Origin: Aplysia californica
Taxonomy: Eukaryota; Mollusca; Gastropoda; Aplysiida; Aplysiidae
Length of the DNA: 64,000 nucleotides
Direction of reading: 5' to 3'
NCBI RefSeq assembly: GCF_000002075.1
Contig: NW_004797409.1
Coordinates: 582,296 to 646,295 of the forward strand
Shown here in pieces: positions 1 through 12,600 of the stretch. How positions within the stretch are numbered: the first letter of the stretch is position 1; each line of letters begins with the position of its first letter. Under the pieces are notes generated by a model, which was given only the letters and a program-made list of their open reading frames with translations, searched no databases and had not been told where the DNA came from. The translations under genes and the position numbers were made by a program.

Positions 1-164
1 GGGAGATCCGAGAAGAACATCACTACAACAGTGGTCGTTTTCATCATTTTAAATAGATCTAGTAACTGTAGGACTTTTTACACCCCCACCGACACAATTT
101 AGATCAGCGGTCGTTGAGTAGCAGCAGACACGTTTGCTTTTGTTTTAAGTTTTAGATTTAGAGC

Positions 165-543
165 TAGTAAGAGTTTCACTGCACTTGCGGCAAAATTAGG
201 TGACATAGGTGCCGGAGATTAGAGGTATTACAAGAAGAGAATATAACAAACACAAAAAAGGAGGAGAGATAAGGATGATAGATTTTAGTTTTAGTTTAGT
301 AAAGAGTTTTACGGCACTTGCAACACAATAAGGTCATATAAATGCCGAAGATTAGAGGTGTTACAAGAGTGTAACAACAAACGTAAAAAAGGAGGAGAGA
401 TAAGGACGATAGATGTTTAAGAGGAACGAAGGAGCAAACCACACCAGAGCACCCGCCAACCACCCACATAGATTTTGTTTGATAGGCACGAAGGAGCAAA
501 CCAAGAAGGAGCAAACCACACAAGAGCACCCGCCAACCACCCA
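165..543 (-). repeat. Two adjacent SINE-like R1 copies
   Basis: 165-292 (older) and 297-543. The second ends with a duplicated AGCACCCGCCAACCACCCAC module (447-471 and 519-543). Confidence 0.8.
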
Positions 544-570
544 CTTTTTAGAGTGTTTTTTTTTTAAGTA

Positions 571-955
571 GAGGTTTTACGGCACTCGCAACTGCATAAG
601 GTCATATGAGCACCAAAGGGTGGATGTCAACAGAGAAGTCCTTACAGAGGGAATCAGACTTACTCTGCTTACCTCTCTAGCTTCAACAGCACAAAGTCTG
701 CTTCGACTATCAGGGCACCCCGGAAATAACGGGTCACAAGAGTGTGACAAACATACAAAAAAGAAGTAGAGGAAAATAACGATAGTAAAGATTAGGAAAG
801 AAAAAGCAGCAGTTCCCTGTTGTAGTTCAGGCACAGTCATGAGCATGGCATTGTTAGATCTGCCCATTTACAATTCTACTGTGCACTAGAATGAGAAATG
901 TCCCCCCATTGGGAATGGCCTATAGACACTTCAGTTAGTGGCACAACCCTGGTTT
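571..955 (-). repeat. SINE-like R2 copy
   Basis: Tail GGCACTCGCAACTGCATAAG at 581-600, body as in 19548-19925. Followed by a short poly-T tract. Confidence 0.8.
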
Positions 956-1112
956 TTTTTTTTTTTTAAGAGTGAGAAGAACAGGGAAGACCTGACGAGG
1001 AAAGAAATTAAATCAACTAAAGTCTCATTAATTAAGCGTAAGTGTTTTACACCACCATTTAAATCATTAAATGAGACGTGGTACTTGTACCCCACCTGAG
1101 GTTTTGGCTTTA

Positions 1113-1668
1113 GTAAGTTTTACGGCACTTGTAACACAATATGGTCACGTAAGTGCCGAAGATTAAAGGTGTTGCAAGAGAGTAACAGATAAAAAAAAGG
1201 AGGGCGGGAGATAAGGACGATATATGTTTGATTAGAAACAAGGAGCAAACCACACCAGAGCACCCACCAACCACCCACTCTACCTGCGTGGGATGCAGCT
1301 TTCCTACAGATAGACGGAGGTGCTCCATATACATAGCAACTTTTCCACGCAGGAATCACATACATGTTTTCTGGACAATGACGAAGAGCCCAAACAATCA
1401 CATCACAGATGCCAGTCCAATCAAGTCACGTTCCAGCGAACTAGGAATGTCCCTATCTAAGACGAGTCCTACACACACCACTGACGAGAATGACCGTAAT
1501 AGTATTTCGTTTTACGGCACTTGCAACACAATAAGGTCATATAAGGGCCGAAGATTAGAGGTGTTACAAGAGAGTAACAAACACGAAAAAGGAGGAGAGA
1601 TAAAGATGATAGACGTTCGATAGGAAAGAAGAAGCAAACCCCACCAGAGTACCCATCAACCACCCACC
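1113..1668 (-). repeat. Two SINE-like R1 copies separated by 225 bp
   Basis: Copies at 1113-1283 and 1508-1668. The spacer has no similarity to the repeat. 1669-1990 shows nothing. Confidence 0.8.
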
Positions 1669-1988
1669 GTCATTGGGAGGATCATAGCCCTTAAAGAAAA
1701 AGACATTGGATGTCAGGCACATAAAATTAGTATAGGAGGGCAAGCCGCAAGTGGACTTTCAACTAGAGACCATTCTTGATGAACACTCCTGGTAATAATA
1801 ATAAGGGTCAGAACACTTCAGAGTACCAAGAAATATCCCATTAATTTATTTCCATGACAGTCAAAGACACTACCAACAACAAACCATCCACTAAACGACT
1901 GCAAACGACGCTGATGAATTTGTACACTGGACACAGATTAAATCACAACAATCGATGAAATGTCATTCACTCAACATAAAGGCTTGAC

Positions 1989-2090
<102 letters not shown>

Positions 2091-2837
2091 GTGTGTGTGT
2101 ATGTACAACAATATTATGTTTTATTATTGTCAGGAAAATACCAGCAGTTAACCCTGTGGTCCATATTTCGCAACCTGAACACTGCAGGGACTTGTCTCAA
2201 ATGTGCATTTTCCAGAGTTAGAACCCTAAGTCCAAAAGTGATCATAACATGTCACAACCAGAAGTAGAAGTTGGATTCATTCTTTACTTTTGTTACAGAG
2301 AGGGAAAGATACTATATAACAAGACTTAAAGCAACACATCTCAAAACGGACACCACAGTATCCTCTGTCATAACACCCAGCAGAGAGGACAACTTTTTCA
2401 GTAGACAACCAGACTGAGTAAGATATGGACTCTCATGGATTTGAACCCAAAACTTCTTCATACTGACCAAGTTCACAGTAAAGTGTTCCCCTGTAATAGG
2501 CGGGAAAGATGCTACAGAGTAACAGAGATTCTGACAGTAGACCCACAATCTTTACAAATACTCATTGACACCATATCAGAGATACAAGTACAGTACATAT
2601 TTTGTAAGAACAGGTAAATAAAATGGACATACAATGCATTAACGAGGTTAAATTTGGCTATATCCTCTAACGGCAGGTGTGAACATGATGTAGTGTTGCA
2701 AACACAAAGCTATAAAATTTTGCCTTTGAACTTTAAAGAGCACCCCCCCCCCTCTCCACCACCATTTGCCATATTTATTAGCAAGTCACAGTTGTATGAC
2801 AAAAACAATAGAATGACCTCAGTGTAGATTAGAGATT

Positions 2838-2845
2838 CGAGTGTG

Positions 2846-2877
<32 letters not shown>

Positions 2878-2890
2878 CGTGCACGCGTGT
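2838..2890. repeat. TG microsatellite
   Basis: GT run with interruptions. The surrounding 2150-3190 has no gene. Confidence 0.9.
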
Positions 2891-3214
2891 GCAAGCATTT
2901 ATCAGAGTGTGTACAAGCATTTGTTTGTGTGTGTGAATATACAGTGTAACACGGGTAGCTAGAATTCCTCTGGGCCGGCCTCAGCAGTTCGAAGGATCCG
3001 TAGTTAAAAGGATATCTTACAAAGTTAAAGAAGCAAAAAAAACGGGACTACAAGCACAGTTCGCCGGATGGGTGATTTCAAGTCTTCTGTGTTTGACCTA
3101 CACGTGTCGAACTGTACGTATTAGCATGAGCATAAGTGGGAATTAAGATTAGTTGTAAGGAGACTACAAAAAAGAAAAGTTAAAAGTTCTAGTAATTACG
3201 CAAACAATTTTGCA

Positions 3215-3478
3215 ACAGATTTCCTTCTGCCCGACAGATCCCAGAAGAAGTAATGGACAAGACGGTCTTTGAACTGTGTCCTTCTACATGGAGAACAATG
3301 GTGCCATCACATAGAGTGGGGAAAACCCCCAGGGCGGTGCTACTGACTGAAGTGTCTTTAGGCCATTCCCAAAGGGAATTCTTAAGCACAATAGAATTGT
3401 AAATGGGCTATGCTCATAACTGTGCCGGAACTACAGGAGAACTGCTGCTTTTTCTTTCCTAATCCTTACTATCGTCAT
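3215..3478 (+). repeat. SINE-like R2 fragment
   Basis: Plus-oriented 5' part of the R2 body (GGCGGTGCTACTGACTGAAG ... CTGCTGCTTTTTCTTTCCTA), without the tail. Confidence 0.7.
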
Positions 3479-6410
3479 TTTCCTCTACTTCTTTACGCAA
3501 ACAACCTACCAAAAAAAACAAATTATTCAAACTCAATGTTGAACATGCCATGCAAGAATGGACCCAGAATAATACCACAATGTTATTAATCTCAGTGTTG
3601 AAGCTTGTAGGGAGAGACATGGTCAACACCTGGAGATTTAACCCCTTTGTGACCAATATGATGTATGCCAGTCATCATTTTTTCTCACTCGGTGAATGAG
3701 CTAAGATGCTGCTGTAAATGTACAGTGCTTGCGTCACGCCATGTGCAGTGCGAGGACTATGTTCATCATTCTGCATACTGCTTCTATCAGAAGCATCTTG
3801 TAAAATTAAATTGCAGATTCGCATTCGGGAAATATTTTTTTCGTACAAAGAAATCTTTTCCTTATATATATAGTTAGTAGTATTTGAAAACACCAGGTCT
3901 AAAAATAGGAAAATGACCACTTAATTTAGCACCATTATGTGTCCTTGGGGATCAAAACCATGCCGGGTGCAGCACAAACTGGGCCTTTGTCATGAAGGGA
4001 TTAAATAGCCATTACCTCCCTGGGTTTGTTTGGCAATATTTAGTTTGTAAAAATTTGTTCTCCACAGCACAAATAGTGACTATTTGAAATGGAACAATAT
4101 GGTTGATATTTATATATATATATAAGTTCCAAAGTTTTGTGTTTCACTCAATTTCGGTTGACATTTTTAAAACTTAATATTTTTCTAACATGATGATGTT
4201 GGTTTAATTTTTTCATACTGACAAGTGTAATCTCTCCCTGGTTGAATTCTATTCATTTGAATTTTTATTGAAATTGGTCAAAAGACAACCGAGTTGGAAT
4301 GGGTCCTTTTTTTAAAAGACAATCAGTACAAAGTTCTAAAAAGAAGACAAAGGTCAATGCCTATGTATCTTGATGGGTTCATTACAGGCATCTTTGTATG
4401 AGTGTGTGTGGCAAAAGGAAAAAAGGAAGAAGTAATACAATAAATCAGATGACAAGGTATAGACGGAGAAATGTCAAAGAAGGGGTTAGAAGAAAAAAGA
4501 ATTGAGGGATATGAGGAGGGAAAAAGTAAGAAAGAAAAAAAATATATACAAAAACAGAGAATGAAAAAAAAGAGAGACAGTCACAATGAAGGGGGAGGTT
4601 GAAAACTTTTTTCTTTCGACAATGGCACTTTAATGAAAACAATAATACGCTGAGACATACAAACATACTGACCAGACAACTTACGAGCACACAAGATTTA
4701 TACAAAAAAGTCAACCATAGTCCAGTACAAAGTAAATGATATTGGAAAAAAAATGCTGTTCAGTACAATTTAATTAACTACAGAGAGCAGAAAACAAGAA
4801 CAGATATAAATATTCTCAATTTGAGACATACAGTACAGTTCCTGCAACAAAAACCCGAAGAGAAAAAAACCTTTTACCGACCATTCATCTAGGCATTTTT
4901 GTAAACATATCAGGTTGAAAACAAAAACCAACATCCTACCATGAGCTCGGCACAACATCAAAAGCTCTATGAACCTTCTGTGCCAGAGATAATTTTCAGA
5001 GCGTTTGTGTGACCTTACACAGTTGCAAGCGCCGTAAAACTCTTACCAAAACAAAACAAGAGCACTGCCATAGCACCAAGTTAAAGATAATCCACAAAGC
5101 TGAATCTCTCTCGTCTGTGACAGAGGGAGAAAACCTACAGGAATGTCTCAGAGTGGCAGTCGCCTCGAAACAAATTGATCGTGTGAAAACCTACTGCCAG
5201 AATATACTATTTATCATTTGGCAGGAAGAGTAAAACTGAAATTTCCAGTGTTTGACCTCTTGATGTTCGTCACAAGATGAGAATGAGGCTCATTTTCCTC
5301 ATATTCCTTCAGGCAGCTAACAAAGTCAAAGTTTTGAAGGGAACAAAAAAAAATCGTTTTTCCCACATTCATAATAACTTTAAAAAAACACAAAAAAACA
5401 CCACACCAAAAAAAAAGTATTCAAGGTATCAAAAAAATAAATCAACTCCCTTAAGTAATATTTTAAGTACTGTCCCAGGCTGTTCAAAATAGCAAATCTC
5501 TGCACTGTCCCCATTCAAATTGTGGGTGCTATTGTAGAAACTGAATAGCCAGACAGATTCGTCTTCGCTGTTCCTTTCCTCCAAGAGAAAGAAATTATCA
5601 AATCATAGGAATTTTCCAGCAAATTAAGCAATCGTGATAAAAAAACTGTACAACAAAAACCATGTCTCTAATTACCAGCAACTTGTTCTGTACCACACAA
5701 CACAGTAGAGTGCTGAGTATCAGTCACAAGAACTGATACAAGACACATAAGAGTTAACAGAACCAACAAAATGTTACCAATTCAAATACAGAACATACTG
5801 CTCGTAGAGCACAAATATAATATTAACAATTACAAACATCATAACCATCAGGCCATCTACGAAAATAGAACAACTTCTTGCTAAAAAAGATTTTTAAAAA
5901 GATAGGACTGCAGGACAAGATTGAGAGAACCCTACAAAAGAGAAGCTGTGATAAGCAGCCACCACAGGAGAGGGTAATCACAAGTTTGAGTCTTCTTCTT
6001 CCTCCTACGTCTTCAACTTTCCCTGCCAACTCAAAGTAAAATGTTTTAAAAGAGTTTTCTGTTAATGGCCCATTTTGCAACTGGGAAAGCATCCCTTGCC
6101 AATAGGACAGCCATAAACCATTTTTAATGGAAATTTCCTTTATCCTCTAAGATCTCTCTTCAATCTTAAAGATGGATAAATAAAATTTGACCAGCGTAGC
6201 TAGCCTTCACAGCCCTAAATTTCTTCCACTGTTAGATGCCAAATCATTTCCACACACCAGAAACCCTTTGTCTATGCAAAAACCGTTAGGCATTCACTTC
6301 CACTTATCCAGGGACCAAAAAGTTCAAACGTTCACTTACCATGCCACCTGCACCAACTTCGGACCAACCCAGGTACTTCGACAAGAGGTCGAACCAAAGT
6401 ATACAATTTA

Positions 6411-6600
6411 GCTATACTATCAAAGATTAGAGCACCTGAATCTAATTTTTCTCTATCACTTGAAAGAAACATCTTCACATGGCAGTACCATTAACAGGAT
6501 GTAAGTTCTTTGAAAAGCTAATTTTATACACAGAAACCACAGTTCAAGTAAACTATGTACCATGATGGAATTATTCAGTACCATTAATACTTGACACCTA
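6411..6600. repeat. Diverged direct repeat, copy 1
   Basis: Aligns by eye with 7247-7440: shared blocks include GATTAGAGCA, AATCTAATTTT, ATCTTCACATG, ACCATTAA and TTATTCAGTACC in the same order. Confidence 0.75.
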
Positions 6601-7246
6601 GAAATTAACAAAGAAAACTGTCAGCTATTTGTATCCAAAAAGAAAAAAATTCCAAATGTTTGTCAATCTCATCACGGTCATGCAAACTGAGCTTCCTTAT
6701 TTTCCCTTTACTGTTTACACATTGTAAATACGTAACTATTTTGGGAAGAACAAGTCGTTGTAGCAGCTGTTAAGCAATCAATTAATTAGCAGCTTTGAAA
6801 CTTATAACAAGCGGTGACGTTTTGATTCATTAGACTAAAACACTAAAGGAAAGCTGTGAAGAAATAAACATCCTAGTTTTCAAAAGTCTATCTATATTCT
6901 TATATATCACCAGTACCACAAAGGTAACTATAAAATCATAAAATTCAAACAAGCTAATCTCACACTGAAGACCTTGCATGAAATTGACTGACTTCACTAG
7001 CAGTGTCAAAGCGGAACCAGCAGCCAAATAGGAAACCATTTACTACAGGCCTGCCCAATACTCGAGGCACTTAGAAGGAAATATTGGCTCAACCCCAGGA
7101 AGGGAGACCCAAAACTCTATGGAAGCCTGGTTGACCTGCGGCAAGCAGCAGCTTTCGCACTTGAGACTGGGGTGTCCATTTAAAGATGAAACGAGAAAGA
7201 GAGGATCTCACTGTAACGTGTTGAGGGAATTATGTAATACTTAGCA

Positions 7247-7440
7247 GTACTGTCAGAGATTAGAGCATCTAAATCTAATTTTACCCTTGCACTTAAAAGA
7301 TCTATCTTCACATGACCGCACCATTAATGCAAGTACAAGACTGTTTTCTGAAAAGGTAATTTCATAAAACAGTTCAAACAACCATGTATCGCAACAGAAT
7401 TTATTCAGTACCAGTAGAACAACTCTCAACACAGGTAATC
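7247..7440. repeat. Diverged direct repeat, copy 2
   Basis: Second copy of the 6411-6600 segment, about 840 bp away in the same orientation. Confidence 0.75.
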
Positions 7441-9287
7441 CTCGAAAGGGTGGATGGTCAAGTGACGAGTGCATGTTGCTGAGCTGTGCTGTCTGATACT
7501 TCTCTTCTCATCATACGCTAAAGGCACAAGGTGGTCACAGCACGGGGAGCACAAAGTGCCTCTCAAGGCTGTTAAAACCCACACACTACACTATGTACAC
7601 GGCAGGGAAACTGTTATTTAGCATTATAAACACGTTGAACATAGATATAACAGCTCATTAGCTAAATTTCTGTGCATAGTGAGCTACGGTCAAGACATCT
7701 TTAAAAAAGTGTGCAACTAAAAATAAATAATTCCTAATTAACATTCTACATCAAGCGGCTAATCTCAGAAGAATACTTTTTATACAGCTGAGCCCAAGTC
7801 CCTGTGAAATGTTGCCCACTCCATTAACAAAGGGTAAATGGTTCCACATTAACCAGATCAGAAAACATGTATCAGTTTCTATACAGGTAAAAATTGACTC
7901 ATTAGAACTCTGTTGATTAAAAATGGTAGACCATCACTAACACAAAGTGAACATTTTTCAGAAGACTTTAAAAACAAAGGGAGAAAAACAGTAAAATTAA
8001 ATCTACAAGAATTACCATTCCTGATAGCAAAGACATTATTCTGACTAGACCAATGTTGAACATGAGTATGTAATAACCACTGCAATTTATTTAACTTCAA
8101 GTGAGAAAGGGAACGAAAGGAATACTTTGTACCCAGTTTTCTAACAAGCAACTAATCAACAATTTGACGTCCAACACTTCTGAAAATCTGTCTATCGTGT
8201 AAAATATGCCCAAGTTAATTGCAAATGCCACTTGAAAAATACAAACTGAATGACAAGATAGTAGGAAAGCAAATTTTCTGTTCTTATAATACAAAATATA
8301 ATTTCACTTTGCAATCCTTGAAACAAAGTTCGATTTCTTGTAAATGCAGCCCTTACAATATGACCGGACTGCACAAGTTCAGCATCTGTGAGCGGTAAAA
8401 GTGATTGAGAGACCGGCCATCCACTGTATGTACAGGTACGCACAGCCATATTATTTTAATGTGTGAAGTATGTCTCAACATCATCCAAGTAATGACCGAC
8501 CCAAATGATTCTCACATCCCATTTGACTTGCCATTTCAAAAATGGAGATCACAATTCTTTGGTTTTTCAATAAAAAGACAAGAACTGCCCACCAAAAACA
8601 AGTAATAGAGACTACAACTGAAAATTGCCCATATATTCAAAATCTGTCGGATGCAAGCTTGTAAAAAATACTTTCCCTTTCAGAAGAGTAAAATCTAAAA
8701 AGAAATTGCAGTAATATAAATTTGTGCAAAATTAACCAAAAAAGGACCATTCATTAACTTCAAAATCATTGACAATTCTGTATTCTATTGCTGATCAAAT
8801 CTCGAAGGAGAAAAGTACTTCAGATGCACTGAAAGAACTTGAACAACCCCATACAAAAAAGTCCTGTAAGTGCACCCTCGAAAATGTCATACCTTCAAAA
8901 AAAGACAAGAGCTCTCAAAAATATACTTGTTTCATTAGTTGACACAATACGATCATGAACAAACACAATAATTAAATCATTTGCAATTGCGCTGTGCGTA
9001 CAAAAAATGCTAAAAGCACATCAAGTAAACAAGAACACAATTTTTTCACTTAAAGGCTTTAAAGCAAACAGGAATATGTACTTAAATTTCAACAAGCAAA
9101 TAAGAGCAAGAAAACAAAGTACATGGACTATAACAGATCAGGCATTAGTCATCTGCATTTAAAAGGCCTTTTCGAACAATACTCTCCTGTCAACTGAGAA
9201 TATCTGTCCTCCAAACCACAGAAGGCAACACTTTTCCCTCTCATCACCTGAGAACTCCTGACACCGGTAACATGGCGCTACTTCTTT

Positions 9288-9293
9288 TTTATT
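9288..9293 (-). promoter_or_regulatory. ARNT: Candidate ARNT poly(A) signal
   Basis: AATAAA on the minus strand, about 130 nt after the ARNT stop. Other TTTATT/AATAAA matches occur further left (for example near 7397 and 8087), so a longer 3' UTR reaching into the 3.5-9.3 kb tract cannot be excluded. Confidence 0.4.
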
Positions 9294-9424
9294 CTCCTTT
9301 ACAGTGAGAGAGAAATATTTTTGCCTGCAAGCTCATCAAAGTTCCAAGTTGCCGCAGCTACCTTTCTTCTATTACGATTTTCCAAGGAAACGAGTATCAT
9401 CACCACCCCACATTTATATCTTGA

Positions 9425-9609
9425 TCACTCTGTGAAGTTTGTGAACATTCCAGAGAGATCTGCAAATTCTGCGGAGGGCTGGTTCAGCATGCCAAACATG
9501 TCGCTGAACTCCTCCTGCTGTGTTGGGTGGGGCTGCTGCTGCTGTTGTTGTTGTTGTTGTTGCTGCTGAGAGGTAGCATCCGCTGACGGCCACTGAGACC
9601 ACATGGCAC
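9425..9609 (-). CDS. ARNT: ARNT coding exon 16 (poly-Q and C-terminal activation end)
   Basis: Residues 568-628 and TGA. Begins [14 protein letters not shown], then 12 Gln (9533-9568; CAG2-CAA6-CAG4), then [12 protein letters not shown] and [13 protein letters not shown]. The end parallels the vertebrate C-terminus (EVFQEML...FPDLTMF), the transactivation end of ARNT. Acceptor TTTTTCAG. Confidence 0.93.
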
Positions 9610-12600
9610 CTGAAAAAGTCATGGCTATGAGATGAACCTCAAACTTAAAGAAATATATAGGTGCATTATTACATGGATCAATATTCAGTAAAAATCGTGA
9701 GTACAAAAGTTTACTCAAATATCCTTTTGCACAACTATCCCCTTTATCTGTGGTAAACAAAGCCTGCTTTTGTTACACCAGAGCGCCCATTAATCACTCG
9801 AAATAAACTGGACAAGAGGGAATGGGGAATACTGTTTAGTGAAACAAGTATTGTGTAACAGTTATTTGGTAAAAGTTAGTATTTTGAGGATACAGGATAG
9901 TGGAAACTGGGGAAGTGAGATGTGTACCGTGTGCTTAGAATCAGAACCAGCAAGTGAACAAATATAGGATACTGCCAACCATAAGTTATAGGATGCGGGC
10001 GAGAGAAAATTTCATTTGCTCTTTTCCTGTTGTATTATGTTTGGTATGGACGAAAAATAAACCCAAGTAAACACTGTCACAAAATGCAATTTATAGTAAA
10101 AGAAAGAGACACAGGCAAAAGTGACAGGAAGACATCAGCTGGGTTGACACAGCTTTCAGCTAGAGGACCAAGATCGAGAAGAGTCAGAATACTCAGAATC
10201 TGTAAGGCTTTTATGAAAAGCTCAGCGTGTTACTAAACTGATGAAGGTAAGGCCCCCACAGGACAGGGGTTCAAGACCATGGAGGCTGATCAGGCAACAT
10301 AGCAAAATCAAAGGGCGTCTTGGCTAGAGGAGAATCTCATCCAATATAGCTTGGGTAACAAGCCCCCCCTCCGGACTACTTTTCCTGTACATGAAAATAT
10401 CACTTGAGCCAACAGACTCGTAAAAAGAGCACCAAAATTACTCACCAGATGCATTATTTCCAGGGCTGATGGCATTGAAGTGACCATGTCCTGCTGCTGA
10501 AGCTCCATAGTCCGCAGCCCCCTACAGTTACAGGAATAAAAATTGAAGGTTACACATTGAACCAGACCTCACCTTTCATTCATTGCATAATGAGGAACAT
10601 GAATGCTCCGTTTCACATTTAGTCGGTCAAGTGAGAGAAAACTAAACTAAAATTTCCAAACGCAAAGAATTCAAATAAAAATTTGAGCAGTACATTTCAT
10701 TGCTTCTTTTACTGACCTGTTAAACTTTAGTCCCAGGTGGTAATGATTATTCATTTTTTGACAATCCTAAAAGCAGCAAACACTTCTGTGAGTAAATATG
10801 TTTATTGCAATCCCATCAAATATAATTAAAATCTTAAAGACAGAAGTAAGACCACCCAAAAAAAATTCCCCCCCCCCCCCCTCCCTCCTCAAACTCACAT
10901 CAGCCCGAGCGAAGGTGCCCTGGTGGGTCCAGCCACCAGCAGCTGTATTCTGTGCAGGGCTTCGCCGCATGCCCAGCGAGCTCATGGCTTGGGGAGGCGT
11001 GCCAGCAGCGTGGACCGGGTACTTGATGCCAGCCCCCGACTGGTAGCCAGAGTAGACCTCGGACTGCATGGCTGGGCGCTGGCTCATGTGGTACATCTCC
11101 GCAGTATACTCGCCCGGCTTGCTGGCTCCTGCTGCTGCACCTGAGGCACAAAGGACACCAAAAGATCAGTGCATGTCGTACTTTAGCATATTTCTTTTTG
11201 ATAGGGGAGCCACTGTGTCAAAAGAATTCTACAAAGTGGCGCATACGCCTGAAAAACGTCAGAAAGAAGACTCTCCAAAGTGAGAGATTTTGAGTCATAA
11301 TTCTCACTTTCACTTCTCATAATTCATTCTAAACACATTGTACATTCACATGTTTTTTGTTCAGGTTGTTTGTTCAATTTGCAATAGTTATGGGTTAACC
11401 ATCTATTTTGGTCAATATTTGTCACAGTGATTGCTGTTTTTGTAAATACACCTTGAGATCTAAGGCGTCTAGCCTGATGGAAAATTCTTCACATTTTTTT
11501 CTGAATGGGTCTATCCCATTTTCAGCAAATAGCTGGATTTATATTTACACATCTTATTTCTGCAAACCAGACCTAGCCATAGCTTTCCCTGACCACATGC
11601 TCACAGGCAAGAGTAAAATGAAGAACACAGCAAGCGGGGGGTGGGGGGGGGGGGGGAATGTGTCCTGCTGTTGTGAGTTTTCCCGAGACAGTTGTGTGGA
11701 CCAAGACAGCACTCACTGAGGAGATAGGAGATAATCAATACATTTTCTACACATGAGAGGACATACCCAGTCCCATAGGATCAGCCTGCAAAGATCGGGA
11801 GCCACCGGGGTACGACGATATAGAAGGCATTCCACCATCAGAAGCCTGCTCAGCTTGATTGTGAATGGGAGTGACTTGGCCCTGTGAGCTTCTGTTCCAA
11901 AAAAACAACAAAAACAAAACCCAAGTTTTATATCAACCTTGAGGGTACTGATGCAATGCAAATTCAAACAATGAATGCAACTGATTTGGGAAAATAAAAC
12001 CAGCAAAGTCTATAAGTGAGGACTGAGCATGTTTTTAAAATTATTTATTCAAAATATGCTAAAAATCTGTCGCTACAGCTCTGAGAAAAATAATCTCCCT
12101 AAAAAATTGCCATTTTCCTAAATTCAAACCACAACAAAATGACATATAATTCAAAATACAAACTGAGGACCAACTTACTTGACCAAAGTGTTTGTACAGA
12201 CAATGTATTCCACTTCATCAGTGTACGGATTCTGGAAACTGAAGCTACTGGTGCGTAACCACACCCAATCCCCATTGGAGGCACGGAAACGATACATAAT
12301 GGACATCACTTGACCCTTCAACTTCAGCACTGAAAAAGAGAAAACAAAATGATAAAACCTTAAAATCCACAGAAATGTTCATTTACCTATTCTGACTGAA
12401 AACAGGAAATATAGATAATAACTGTAGAGACCAAACTTCACTCAATCATTCCAAACTCACACCAATATGTGACATAAACTAGAGGGAAAAAAGGATGAAT
12501 GGCAAGCCAAATCTGAAAACCACTTTCACTAGTCTTGAGACAGAAAAACCATCCACAACACAATCCGCATGATGCAAACACAAGAAATAAATCACACAGA

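Larger units (their letters stand above)
3479..9287. other. Gene-less AT-rich tract, possibly including ARNT 3' UTR
   Basis: No exon recognised on either strand. A SINE-tail fragment is near 4995-5050. A diverged direct repeat pair is at 6411-6600 and 7247-7440. The rest looks like unique non-coding sequence. Confidence 0.65.

Noticed and set aside
1228-1623. 131-residue plus-strand frame
   Set aside because: Lies across two SINE-like copies and the spacer between them; no family similarity.
9321-9569. Plus-strand frame ending in poly-Cys
   Set aside because: Shadow of ARNT exon 16 and its CAG/CAA run on the other strand.
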